DNA of 64,000 bases, from positions 8,216,386 to 8,280,385 of the forward strand of contig NC_087063.1 in the NCBI RefSeq assembly GCF_963678635.1, given 5' to 3'. Below are positions 24,291-35,300 of this stretch, one piece after another (position 1 is the first letter of the stretch; each line of letters begins with the position of its first letter). This DNA comes from Symsagittifera roscoffensis. Lineage: Eukaryota > Xenacoelomorpha > Acoela > Convolutidae. Both the position numbers and the translations under genes were made by a program. The notes beneath the pieces were generated by a model, which worked only from the letters and a program-made list of their open reading frames with translations, was not told where the DNA came from and did no database searches.

Positions 24291-24810
24291 CCGTAATTTT
24301 CACCCCAAAAAGAACTCCACTCACCCCACAAATTCGAGTAAACGACAACTACTATGCGATATCTGAAAAACTTGAATAGTCCAGATTAAAAACATTTTTT
24401 TAAACTTCAACTTGTCTTTTTAATTGTTGACACGTCTGATTCCATATAAAATCTTTTTAACCAGGGCTGGTCGATAAGGGAAGGTCCTATTAAGGTGACG
24501 TATTCCTTCCCTAAAGGTTAGCTAAAAGTTCAACTCTCCTTTCAGGCAAAAAACTAAATTAATGTAAAATCTTAATGCTAACGAACTTAATGCGAAAGTT
24601 TGAATCCTGATCACATCAGTAAAACCTAGCGTGTAACGCACCTCCGGTGCTTCGAATTTATGACAGTCATAAAAAACGGTATATATTGGAAATAATATTT
24701 GCATCCTTTGAATGTACTCTGACAGCACCCAATTACAGGGTTGGCAATTTCAAATTTTGTAAAGTTAGTCAAATTTTTTTTAATTCAAATTTTGGAAAAC
24801 CATAAATTCT

Positions 24811-25314
24811 AGAAAACATCAAAGTTTGACGCGTTTCGATTTTATTATCATCATCAGAACTGAAAATCAAAAAGGGAACTGATTATAAATACAGACACTA
24901 AACAAAACAGACACTAAACACGATCGACATTTTGCCATTCGGCTCTCAGAGCATCTCAAGCGAACATCTCCACTAGGAGAGCATTTTCTGAATTGTGTCG
25001 GGCATATGAAAGATGTGAAGAGCAAGATCGTTGATAAGACGAGGTTTTCCGACAAACTTTTATCTTTGGAAGCTATCTATATCGCACAACTGGACCCGCA
25101 GCTAAATACTAAAGAGTATGCGCAGCGACACTTGACCCTGAAACTGTGAGCAGAGGCAGGCGCGGGATTTTCTTGTTTCTATGTTCTGATATATATCAGG
25201 TAGTAACTTGTTTCTGTCATTGTATAGTGTCTGTATTTATAATCAGTTCCTTTTTTGATTTTCAGTTCTGATGATGATAATAAAACCGAAACGCGTCAAA
25301 CTTTGATGTTTTCT
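24811..25314 (+). mobile_element. Penelope-like element remnant between inverted terminal repeats
   Basis: Two ~90-bp arms (24811-24900 and 25225-25314) are nearly perfect reverse complements and enclose a GIY-YIG-type coding remnant. The right arm contains CTGATGATGATAATAAAACC followed by GAAACGCGTC, a sequence typical of Penelope-like element (PLE) terminal repeats. PLEs often have terminal repeats in inverted as well as direct arrangement and are frequently 5'-truncated; here only the C-terminal ~75 codons remain. Confidence 0.7.
24925..25149 (+). pseudogene. Penelope-like element C-terminal fragment (GIY-YIG endonuclease end)
   Basis: Seventy-five codons open to TGA. The reading begins RHFAIRLSEHL, then LGEHFLNCVGHMKD and finishes KLLSLEAIYIAQLDPQLNTK followed by YAQRHLTLKL. 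The pattern 'LEA-YI--L-P-LNT---R-LTLK' is the characteristic end of PLE polymerases downstream of the GIY-YIG nuclease. It has no start codon and lacks the reverse transcriptase and the GIY-YIG core itself, so it is a dead fragment. Confidence 0.7.
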
Positions 25315-25439
25315 AATATCTAATGGATACAAAGTTTACCTCTTACCATAAATTTAATGATTTTTTTTATCAAAGTTTTATTTTGCATAAAAATTACCTT
25401 GTTTTTTATGCAAAACAAACTGAATTGAAGTTTTCTGAT

Positions 25440-26990
25440 TATATTTTTGAAAAAACCAAGAAAAAAGCCATATCTCGAAAACTACAAAAAAAATTTAGCA
25501 CTCATTTTTGGAGGCAAGATTCGCAACCCCTGAGACTACTCTGACAGCCCCCAGCTTCAGGGCTAGGAATTCCACAAACTTTGAAAAATTAAATTTAAGT
25601 TTTCTGAATTTATTTTTGAACAAAATCATTTAAACGTCATATCTCGAAAACTACGACGATTCAAGCAGTTCAAATTGAAGAGAAAAGCTGATAGAGCCTC
25701 ACTACAGAGATGGTAACACAAGAAAATTTTTAAATCTAAGTTCTTTGAACAATTAAAAAAAATACCAACGTCACATCTCAGAAATTGAAAGCATTAGAGC
25801 AGTCGCATTGGAACGCAAAACTTGCAACATGAAACTTCTGAGAGTATCCTTACAGTACCCAACTACAAGTTTGAGAATTTCAAATCTTTTTGAATTTTTT
25901 AAAATCCAAGTTTTCTGAAAAATTTTACAAGTAACAATGTTTTTTTATTCATCAAAATTTTATTCATTTTAGAAGACAACTGTTCTTTTTTTTTTCCAAT
26001 TACATAAAAAACTTAAATTAATCAACATGTACAAAAGCATATAAATATTCAATTGGAATCTTACACATCGCGTAATAACCAAACCAATAATTACATCAAG
26101 AGGTAATTTTGTAAAAGCAACTAATGGAGTTTTAAACTGGATTAGATTTGATTGTGGTTCTTATTGGTGTCAATTCAGTTTTTAAAAGGTGGTCCAGGCT
26201 TAATTATTCGGGCACAAAACAAAATATTGTGTACTGAAGTGAAGGCTTGAGTTTTCGAGAAAGCAAAATATATGAGGCTCAGTTCTCTAACGTGCTCAGT
26301 TCTCTAACGTGCTAGTTTTCTGAAAAATTAAAAAGAAATCATAAATCACGTCATATCTCGAAAACTAAAAGGATTTGAGTAGTCATATCTGAAGGAAAGA
26401 TACGCAACTCCAGAGACCCTGAGAGTACTCTGACAGCCCTATAACAAAAGTTTCACAATTTGAAGGAAAAAAATTAAATTTAGGTTTTCTGAAAAATTTG
26501 GAAAAAATCACAGAAAACGTCATATCTCGAAAAGTACAAAGACTTGAGCAGTCATATTCAGAGGCAAGATTATTCGCTACCACTGAGAGTAACCTCAGAG
26601 TTTCCAACTACAGGATTGAGATCTTTAAATATTTAGATTTTTTTAAATCTGTTTTTTTGAAAAAATCATAAAAAACGTCATATCTCGAAAACTACAAGGA
26701 TTCGAAAACAGAGATTAGATTTAGAGGTAAGATTCGCAAGCAGTGAGAAAACCTGGTAGCACCCAACTACAAGGTTGAGAATTTCAAACTTTGTGAAACA
26801 TTTTAAAATTACGTTTTCTAGAAACTTTTGAAAAATCTCGAAAATTGCCGTATCTCGTAAGCTAAAAATATTTGGTAACTCATACATGGAGGCCATAATC
26901 GCCACACTTGGTGCAGCCCAGCCAGCATCCAAATATTGGGTTGCTAATTTCAAACTTGGTGAAATAACACTGAATTCAAACTAGAAAATT
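25440..26990. repeat. Decayed satellite-like array, ~180-200-bp unit
   Basis: The string CGTCATATCTCGAAAACTAC (or close variants) recurs at about 25636, 25780, 26345, 26520, 26680 and 26850, each followed by GA-T-GAGCAGTCAT, AGGCAAGATTCGCAAC and CTGACAGC-CC-A-TACA, then TTTGAGAATTTCAAA. Copies are highly diverged. Related units lie at 13850-14150. Confidence 0.75.
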
Positions 26991-28236
26991 GAAAAATCTT
27001 AACCATTGCAATATACGATATAGCTTGAACGTGAAAAAATTCTTTTGTAAAACATGCAAAAATAATACGTTGAAAAAGCTTAAATATGGCGAGATAGTGC
27101 AGCCCGCATTTAAATATATAATAGATTTAGCACTTTTTCTGCAAACAAAAATCTTTGGCTTAAACTTTCAAACTCAATGATATTTTCGTTCTCAAAAATT
27201 TCAATGACATCTTCGTTCTCAGGCACTCGCGGTGAACAATGCAGCTTCAAACACTGGTGATTTGACTATGCGCCCATTTCATGCTTTCAAAGTTAGCGCC
27301 TTTTGAAGAGAGTGTGAAAAAAATCTGGTGCGATGCAGCAATGGGTAATAACCATTCAATACGGAGACGAAGCAGAGCTTCGTACCACTTGCGATACAGG
27401 ACAAACAAAATAAGCCAAAAAATGAGAAATTCTGAAACGAAACAAACTAGGTGAACTAAAACTTTCGTTAAAATATAGCTAGGGGCCCAGCTACAGCTGG
27501 AGGTACGTATTGGACATATTTTGAGTTTTTATTCTAATGCGGAATGAAATGGGTAATTTCAAAAACCTTAGTCGTTCTTTGCCTTATATCTGAAAAGCTT
27601 TTCGAGGTATACAAATTTCCAAAAATAAAATTTTTTGAGACAGACGCGAAGCTGCACTTCGCATACACAAGCAAAAGTATGACCGACAACGCTACTGGGA
27701 AAAACTGAATGAGTAAAACTTTGAGTCTACAAAATTTATCAAGTGACGCACACCAACTATGAGTCTACATAATTGCTAAGTGATGCAAGCCAATTATGAC
27801 GCATTAGCAGTACCAGTCAATTTGAAAAAAAAAAGAAATTTACCAAGTTACATGCCTCATTTTAGCTAACATACGAAAAAGTTCATTAAAAACATCCGAC
27901 CCTGCCCAGGTTCGAAATATCTTATTTTTTGCTGGTCTTCTTTCCTACCTTGTAACAGTCGCCTACTTCGGTCACATATGAGGCTTAAGAAAAATAGGCC
28001 CTATAACCATTGGCTCAAGAGTCAGGGACACTATCTCTGTTTTTCTACCTCAAAAACGGTCGGAGCCAATTCGGTTCGCTTGCGACATGAGACTAGAACC
28101 CGTTACAGCTTAAAGGCCACTACCAAAATATCCCCCGACTCTCGAAAAGAAGAACGTTTCCATACTTAGGTCTCGAGATACCCAAAATACACGAACGCCG
28201 TTAAAAACAGGATCGGAACAATCCGTTAAGTTATTT

Positions 28237-28242
28237 TTTATT
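28237..28242 (-). promoter_or_regulatory. Candidate polyadenylation signal AATAAA in the LTR
   Basis: TTTATT on the + strand reads AATAAA in element sense, ~600 bases into the LTR. The same signal occurs in the partner LTR at 50318-50323. Its place downstream of the TATA-like box is right for defining the end of R. Confidence 0.4.
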
Positions 28243-28255
28243 AGACAGTGGAACT

Positions 28256-28278
28256 TTGATCCATTTCAGATGGATCAA
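28256..28278. promoter_or_regulatory. LTR stem-loop (conserved in element 2)
   Basis: TTGATCCAT - TTCAG - ATGGATCAA forms a perfect 9-bp stem. The partner LTR has it at 50337-50359. Element 2's LTR has the equivalent AATCCAT - TGGAG - ATGGATT at 52243-52265 with a different loop, which argues for selection on the pairing. Confidence 0.55.
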
Positions 28279-28650
28279 CCTGAAACTCGCCTTATCTCAA
28301 CATAACAATCATAAAACACACTCGAGAAAACTAAATTTAGTACTCACATAGCAGCACGCTCGAGACACAGAGTAATTGAACTAATTAACGACTCTGGCAT
28401 GAATATAATCAAATATAACTCAAGAAGTTTTCTATTGATGAGTTCCAATCAAGGGAAGTAAGTTTTTACTCAAGAATATAGTTTTGGCTCTGGACCATTG
28501 GGACACTTCACTTGTCCGCCTTTCCGTTGAAGGTTCACACTGGTCCAGTTGATTTTAACTCCGCTCTCGTGTTCTTTTTGTCTCCTATGTCAGATAGGAC
28601 AGCTCTACTCTCGTTCTCTACGATGGAAATTGCGAATAGCGATTTCCCAC

Positions 28651-28660
28651 TGTATATATT
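28651..28660 (-). promoter_or_regulatory. Candidate LTR TATA box
   Basis: Element-sense AATATATACA about 185 bases from the start of the LTR, upstream of the AATAAA. Identical at 50732-50741 in the 5' LTR, the copy that would drive transcription. Confidence 0.4.
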
Positions 28661-28842
28661 TGACCACTTTCCCGCAATTGTTAATTCGATCATTCTGATT
28701 TTTCATTTTATGTTTTCAGTTGTCGCGAGAAAATTGAACATGACAGGCTCCATTCGAATTTTTGAAAAATAAAACTTCACTCCGAAATCACGTATATTCG
28801 TGTCCCTCAAGGTCAAACTTCCCGAAATGACCGACTGGCACA

Positions 28843-28854
28843 TACTCCCCGGAC
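28843..28854 (-). promoter_or_regulatory. 3' polypurine tract of element 1
   Basis: Element-sense GTCCGGGGAGTA lies directly against the LTR start TGTGCC. The same 12 bases abut element 2's LTR (52814-52825), which identifies it as the plus-strand primer site. The core is short and not fully purine. Confidence 0.75.
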
Positions 28855-29261
28855 TCAAGATCGATGTCCTCATCGCGTGCTGCCTCTGTCAGTGAGTCCC
28901 CAGAAACCCGAGTGTCACTCAAGATACAGTGCCTACAGTGCCAGTGGTCATTTACAGAAGTTTGCAGCAGACTTAAGTTTATCTACACCCCAAAATTCAC
29001 AACCATGTAAATTTTTCACACTATCGCTAAACAGCAATCAAAATCTGCACACACCTGCACCTGTGAATTTTTGCTTTTCAAGCTAGTAATTTAAAATTTC
29101 TTTTGTCCTAGTCAATCAGGAAATTGTCATGCAGCATTTTGATTTATATAATAGATATAACATATTAATAACAATATCTCATTTGTTAAAATTTCTTTTT
29201 GGTGAACCCAGATTTCATCCGAGTTCACCCTCAAGCCCCCTCCCTCTCAAGACTCAAGACT
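28855..29261 (-). other. Element 1 3' untranslated segment
   Basis: About 400 bp between the final stop of the second coding region and the polypurine tract. No ORF or repeat stands out. Confidence 0.6.
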
Positions 29262-30416
29262 CTAGAATTCCCTTTTGTGCCACCGGCTCACTTCGTGTTC
29301 TTCGCCTTCGAGGCACCAGACCCAGATCTGTTTCACTAGTGCCTCTTCATCATCGGAGCTGATCACAATCTCCTCCCAAGCCTTCAGCTGTTCATAGGAT
29401 CGCATCCACTCCCTCTGCTCCTGCAATCTCTTCGCTTGAATGGGTAAACTCTTCACCTTTGACTCTCGGTTCAAACAGAAGGAATTGTGAAGACTCAGGC
29501 TTACATTCTTCGCCAGGTCTTCCTCTAGTATCGACTCCCTCGCTCTGGTGCTGTTTCTGGATACTCTACCAACTCTTTTCCACCCCGTCGTGATCGCATT
29601 TCGATGGGTCAGCAGAGGTCTCTTGAAGGCCTCCGGTCCTATCTCCGCCTGGAACTGTCGATATTCCTTTTGATGTTTCCTCATGTGATCCTTCGTTACC
29701 ATGTATAACCAGGACGTTAACAACGCGCGAAACCAGGGAAAGAACCTTAAGCGGCTCCATACGTGTCTGACTTCCATTGGTATGGCGAACACCTTGCATG
29801 CAGTCTCAAACAACTCAAGTCTCCTGCTGTAATCTATCGCGTAAATCGACTCTGCCGTTGGCGTCTTCGATTCTCGATACTTTGCTACATTTTCTTCAAT
29901 CCATCGTAGGGCCAGCATCGTGCTCACCACCAAGATGGTCACCTTTTGCTGATGATTGAGCAGTCCCAACGACCTGATTTCCTCCACATTCCAGATCAGG
30001 TAGAGATTGGCGTGCTCCGGGTACCACACTGTTTGCGCCAGACAGTGGCATGGACAATCCCCATGTGTGAGGTCGATGCTCCTAAGATTGCGTTCTCCCG
30101 AGGCTTCTAGGAGAGGCTCAAGTTCCATCATTTTCTCGTGTATCATGTCAATCTCTTCCAGGTTTGGAGCACCAACCATGGGTTTCCCGATCACGTTCTG
30201 TCTCTCGTGGTCACTAGTGTTTTCACCCTCCAAACCCAGAAGTTCTTCCCCCCAGATTTCACTCAAGTCGTCCCTTTGTTCTTTCGGCACTGTCCCTCGG
30301 ATCTTCCTCAACAGCTTGTGTGAGTGATGCGACATCCGAGTCAGTCTTACGCATTTGGGCACTGAGAAGGCTTTGTCTATCAATACCCTTTGGCTGGATA
30401 CTTCCACCATCGCCAT
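29262..30416 (-). pseudogene. Element 1 second coding region, C-terminal domain (conserved Cys/His module)
   Basis: 384 codons, in the same frame as the preceding segment and separated from it by one TAA. Strongly conserved with 53588-54800 of element 2: VLID-FSVPKCVRL-RMS, MELEPLL-ASG, HG--PCHCLAQT-WYP, QQ-V-I-VVS-MLA-RW-E, WSR-R--PWFRA--TSW, THRNA-TT and N-SL-LHNSF. The PCHC plus His pattern could bind metal, which is inference. No similarity to a known family is recognised. The conserved blocks in two diverged elements show it was under protein-level selection. Confidence 0.7.
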
Positions 30417-31172
30417 TTAAAATGGATAGTGGCTGCCACATAGGTTGGCCATCACTGACCCCACTAAGGACTTCGCATTCAGAGGCAGACCATAGGCTTC
30501 GCTCATGGGAAATTCCATTTTCGCTTCAAGTCCAACCTTCCAGCTCTTGATGTGTTTCTGGGTCACTTGCAACACCCCGGGCCATGACTCCACGCTCAAC
30601 GCGGTCACCAAGTGGTGTTCTGTCTCTAGCCTCTCCAGTGACTGGAGACTGCACATTCTTGAGAAGAATCCCAGAGCTGTTGCTAGGTTCACAGTGGTAC
30701 TCACGTAACACTCAGCCACTATCTGTACTTCACTCTTCTCCCTTTCGGTAATGTCTTCAAACCAGGTGACTAGGTCTCCTTTCTGGAAGGACTGTATCCT
30801 GACGCATGACCGTCCATCGCAGGTGTGCTCGCCATTTCCACACGTCGAATCAAGACAACTGCCCGGCTCCATTTTTTTCGCCGACCCTAGTCTACTCGTC
30901 ACTTCACTTGACTCCTTCACCTGTGGCAGGATCAGTCTATGCACTATACTCAATGTTGCCAGATCTTCATCCTCCGCTGGTGCTAGTCTCACTCGCTCCG
31001 TGACTTCCTCAATCAGGCTCGCATGGGGATGTGGACACCAGCAGGGCCTCAGTAGTTTCCACACCACTCCCAGATTCGTGACCAACATGCCATTCCCGTT
31101 ACCCATCTTCAGTACGACTCTTTTACTTGAGCGGGGCACACTTATTACTTCTGGTGCCTTCTCGAGAATCAA
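30417..31172 (-). pseudogene. Element 1 second coding region, segment before the C-terminal domain
   Basis: 251 codons. Matches the end of element 2's 54889-57120 segment and the start of the next: P-WCPHP-A-LI----T, VAEC/VADC, VNL-TALGF, S-ESLERLE, LVT-LSVE--PG-LQ and SEAY. It ends in a TAA immediately before ATG at 30416; element 2 has no stop at this place. Joined to the previous segment through a frameshift in a GAGAGAGAGA run near 31190. Confidence 0.65.
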
Positions 31173-31179
31173 ACCTAAG

Positions 31180-32466
31180 CTAGGTCTCTCTCTCTACAGT
31201 GTCTATCTCCACTATCTTCTCGGTCCAGAACTTCAGCAGCTCCGCCACCTCGTAGTTGCTGTGAGCGCCTCCGGCTTCCGAGTCCAGGAAAGGGTTGTAT
31301 GCCATCCCCATCACTCCAGACACATACTGGTACTCTCCCTTTTTGTTGGGTTTCAAGTACTCTCCTGACGAGGCCAAGTTACGGTGTACGTCGTGTTTCT
31401 CCTCGAACTTCTTGTTGTAGAATCTCCGTACCTCATCTAACTTCCTGTGGCTCTCTAGAGACTGCCTGGAACCATCCTCCTTTTCTATCCCAGTACTCTG
31501 GTATACGTTCAAGATGACTGCTGAGACTCTCCTTTCCACCGTTTTGCTTCCGATTGCTCTTTGGTGACATGCCAGGATGGTACTATCAGTCATCATCGAC
31601 ATTATCCACCTCAAGAAACAGGTAGCATCTTTCCTCCTTGCCAGAGTCAAGCCTGAGTCATCCCTAGCAACATGTTGCATCACCACTTGATAAAACTCTA
31701 GATTCTTGCCTCCCAATTTCAACTTATCATACGACGTCAGCGTCTCTAACTCTATTCCAACCAGGCTCCACGCGAACATCAGTTGTCCTGCAGTTCTAAT
31801 GAAGGGATTCGCCATCAACGGCGATGCCGATGAGGATATTCTCATCGCTTCCTCAAAATGATCCCTCAACAAATTCTGCCAAGTTCTCTTCAGTTGGCTC
31901 ACCAATTTCAATTTGTTGATATCAGCCCTCTGCTGGGTAGCCCAGTTGCGTCTTTTGCGTGACACTCCACTGTCGAGCTTCTTTAGGCAATCTTCCAATT
32001 CTTTCAATGTTTCCAGGGCCACCCACCACGGTCGGGAGGTGTTCCTCGTTTTGTTCTTCTCAAGAGGATCGCTAGTCACTTGCTTCCCAGTGGCCTGATG
32101 TTCATTTGAGACCCATTTGTTGCCGACGTCTACTTCCCATGTCTGCCCGCTCGTCGAACCTCGTTTCATTTTTGTCTTCTGGGGCTTGAAGTCTTCTTCC
32201 GTTGTTGAGCTGGTGGGAACCTCCATCTCTCTTTCTACGTCGAGCAGTTTCCTTGGTTCGTAGCTACTCTTGTAGGCTGCTGTCTTCCATCGTGCCAGAA
32301 CCATGGGGGCCGTCTCTCTCAAGTTTTTCTCCGAAACCGCATCCGCTGAAGGACTACCCAATCCCTCCACCTCTCTCTTCCTCTTGCGAGACCTCACGTC
32401 TTTACTTGGGGGCGTTGCCTTTATCATCACTGATTCGACTTCTTTGTCTCCATCCAACCCTTCCAA
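31180..32466 (-). pseudogene. Element 1 second coding region, Lys/Glu-rich central segment
   Basis: 428 codons. Starts with a basic, low-complexity stretch (KRKREVEG), then helical sequence. Shared with element 2: KLEEVRRYSNK/KLDEVRRFYNK, YQYVSGVMGMAYNPF/FQYVSGIPGMAYNPF, LAWCLMGI/FAWSLVGIE, ARRKDA-CF-R. The frame is lost at the start (G-rich run near 32490) and at the end (GA repeat). Function not recognised. Confidence 0.65.
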
Positions 32467-33098
32467 CTCTTGCCTCCCCCTGCTCGAGCCTTAAGGATAT
32501 TAGTATTTTTAATTATATTACTAGTTTCGACCTTATCCCCCCTTACACCTTCAATTATTTTATTGTCAGTTTTTTGTTTCAGAAAAGAGTTGTCTTTACA
32601 TTCGTCCTCTTTGGTCTTCCGTGATGCCTTTCTCAACTCGACCATCTTGCTCAGCAGTTCCCCTCTAGCTTTTTCCTCCAGACCTGTCCCCATCAGGACA
32701 GGCTCTCCGAACTTCACCACCGTGTCCCACAGCTCTTCCTTGAAGTCATCCAACGTGATCTCGTCATTCACTTCTCGATTGAAATCGCTCAAGAATTCTC
32801 GCCAAGCGTCTTCATCCAGAGTGCCCAGGAACGCATCCCTGTTTCCCTCGAAGGTGTTCTTCTCCCTTCCTTCTGCGCTCAAGAAAATCATTCCCATATT
32901 AGGAGTCTCGCTCGTCAATGGTAACTCCAGATTCTTGCGGGGAGATGAGGTCAGCGGTGGCGTGGCAGTGTCTGCCCAATTTTCTCCGCTCAGATCCTTT
33001 AATAGTTCTTGCGTGGTGAATTCTTCCTCTGATGGTTTTGGCTCCGGTGTGTTTCCCACTTCCATATCCTCTCCCGCCTCGCTGAGAGTCTCGTCCAT
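32427..33098 (-). pseudogene. Element 1 second coding region, acidic segment
   Basis: 223 codons, acidic and Ser/Pro-rich at the start. The block FLGTLDEDAWREFLSDFN to ELLSKMVEL aligns in order with FLSTLPEEEWERYQSELE to EVLEKIVNS in element 2. The last ~40 codons run out of frame into KKSNQ after a G-run. The open frame extends upstream of the first Met to about 33190, where it takes over from the previous segment. Confidence 0.6.
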
Positions 33099-33154
33099 GC
33101 TTTGCTCTGCTGATTCTACTCCTCTTCTCGCAAGAATCCTCCTGAATCGATCTT

Positions 33155-35293
33155 CTACAGGGCCGCTCCTTTTATCCCAGGGGTACCCACCGATAGGGGT
33201 GACGGTGTCGTCGGACCCGTTTTCTTGTACTCTGTCAGAGCCACATACAATGGGCCTGCTGCATCCAGCTCCTTCCCCTCCTGTCTCATCTCCACTTGCT
33301 CCAGTCCATAAGGTGCCCTGTATCTTCTCGTGGCAAACATCATCTCATCTCCTTTCAGCGCAATGTGTCCTTCCTCCACGATCATCCTGCCATCATCCCA
33401 CACCGGCAGCATGTTCTCCAGACCTGCCCGCTCAAGTGTTCTCAAGGCTTCTCGCACCTCGAATTTCGGGGGCATCGAGCCTCTCATTTTCTTGGCTTGA
33501 GTCGTCCATGAATTTATTTTTGTATCGCTAGTGTGAAAATAAATTGCTGCAGTGTAGCCGATGAACAGGGGATCCCAGTCATCGATGAACTCCCTCTGTT
33601 GTTCTTCGGTCGCTGCTCTCGCGAACAGGGACGGGACCACCAGGGAACCGTTCATCGCCAGGGTCATTCTCCTCACTGTTGGGAACTCTGGAATGCTCGT
33701 TGGTAGTACCTCCTTCTCCAATATTGCCTCTAGCTCCCTTTTCACCAACTCGAAACTTTTCTTCCATGCGGCAAAACTCAAGACCTCTTGTCCACTCGCC
33801 GTCAGGGGATTTAGGTTCCAGAACTTGGGGTAGGTTTCGATAGGGCCTTCGCGTTTACCTCCCATCCTACACTGCCGTTGTCCTCGGAAACTGTATATCA
33901 TCAACTCCGGATCCTTCACTTTTCCGAAGAGCACCGTGTTGCTCATTTGTGCCCTCAGCACCTCTTGTTGACACCAATTGAGTGTCGTCCCATCCAGTAT
34001 ACTTATGAGGCTCAAGTGGGTCACTGAGTAGCGATAAGCTGTCACCAGAGGATCTGGAAACGCATACGTCGCGGCCGGTCCATAAATGCAGGTTACGACC
34101 TCCTCTAGCCCCCGGATTATCCCCATGGGGTCCGATCTCATGACCAGGCACAAGTCTGTCAACAGAGGCATGCCCCCATTCACTTTCTTCCATTCGTCTC
34201 GCGTCTTTGGGCTCTTTTCTTCACCAGTCAGGTGTCGGTTCTGCATCAGGAAGTACTGCACTAGCAGCGTCTTCAGCCCGGCAGCACACTTGTACGAATA
34301 GGTGTCAATGCTCGAGTGGGTTCTTCCCATTGTCAGGGGCTCCCCATATTTCATTAGCCGATGAAATGACACCAGTTCCCCATGGGTTAGAAGCACCAAT
34401 GTCAAATATCCATCAATCCGGAGTGTTTCCACACCCCGACTGAACATGTACGCTGGGCCCATATTGAATAGGTACCTCGGGTAAACCAGGTACAGTGCCA
34501 ACAACAGACTGATGGGCATGTTCAGAATTTCCTGTATAAAGGCTCCAAAGATAGTCTCTTTTGCACTGAACACTCCAGCCATGAACTCCTTCCCCCAACA
34601 AGGACTCAAGAACTCAAGAATCTCGTGATCCCTCCTCGTCTTCAGCTCACCCCTTCCGTGCTCCCTCCAGAATCCTCCAATCGTGACCTCGTTGGCCGCT
34701 GTGATGAACCTGGCCACCGTCATTTCCCTTTTCTCGGCCACTTCCAGCTGCTCCTCAAGAAAATCCCAGATTTGCTTCACAAGAGGTGGAGCATTCTCTC
34801 TCGTCTTCTCCGTAGCGTTCTCCAATCTTGGTGTCAGGAAGGGCCATCTGCCTCTCTCTTGTGTCAGTCGATACACCATCGACTCCAGTTGCTTCTCTGT
34901 TGCGGCCACATTCTTCCTTTCATTGCTCGTTCCTCTAGACTTACTGGTGGAGCTCGTGATAGTTAACTCCATGCTTCGAAACCACAGGCTGGCCGTCAGG
35001 TGAGTCACTACTGGATGATCATCTCTTATAGCCGGACTGAGCTTGAGTTGCCTGGCGAAGTTTGATACCTCCAGCAAGAGGACCTCGTGCAATACAATGA
35101 GGATGTCCGCCAACTCGTAGAAGCCCCTCAACGCGTGGGACACATCCGCCCACGCCGCCGCCAGTTCTGACTGGCGAAGTCTCAAGTTTTTCGGTTCCAA
35201 CTCCCGATTGAGAGCTGCCATCAGGATACGCCACCCATTCCCTTCCACTATCAAGATCAAGACGGCGTATACAAATTGCAGAGCGGGAGGCAT
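33155..35293 (-). pseudogene. Element 1 second coding region, large unrecognised domain
   Basis: 712 codons. Co-linear with element 2's 57277-59784: SPGYA--P--LQFVY, SEL-A-WAD-S-A--G, VL-EVL-LE-SNFAR-LKL, SL-LALYL-Y, DGYLTLVLLTHGEL/DGLLTLIAMTYVRL, LKTLLVQYFLMQNRHLTGE/WRTLLLQYLLQQNRSVTGE, GMPLLTDL--MMR-DP, F-CRMG. It contains hydrophobic stretches but no clear membrane anchor or fusion-peptide pattern, so an envelope role is not supported. The first ~100 residues complete the second SGNH-like module. The upstream join is lost by one extra A near 35304. Confidence 0.65.
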
Positions 35294-35300
35294 GCTCGCG

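Larger units (their letters stand above)
23951..27950. other. Intergenic, repeat-rich
   Basis: Holds the presumed FPPS promoter/5' UTR (from 23951 upward), a 105-bp tandem duplication, the Penelope-like remnant and a ~1.5-kb decayed satellite array. 26990-27950 is AT-rich DNA with no recognisable feature before the LTR begins. Confidence 0.6.
27951..28842 (-). repeat. LTR of element 1 (3' LTR in element sense)
   Basis: 892 bp, TGTAACAGTC...ACTGGCACA, almost identical to 50030-50923. In element sense it follows the polypurine tract. Internal features include a TATA-like box, AATAAA and two stem-loops, listed separately. Divergence from its partner is about 3%. Confidence 0.95.

Noticed and set aside
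32470-33531. 353-codon + strand ORF (Ser/Leu/Pro-rich)
   Set aside because: Antisense shadow of the element 1 second coding region, which is supported by homology to element 2 on the - strand.
33155-35293. Envelope glycoprotein in the env position
   Set aside because: No signal peptide, furin-like site, fusion peptide or convincing C-terminal anchor; conserved blocks look like a soluble helical protein.
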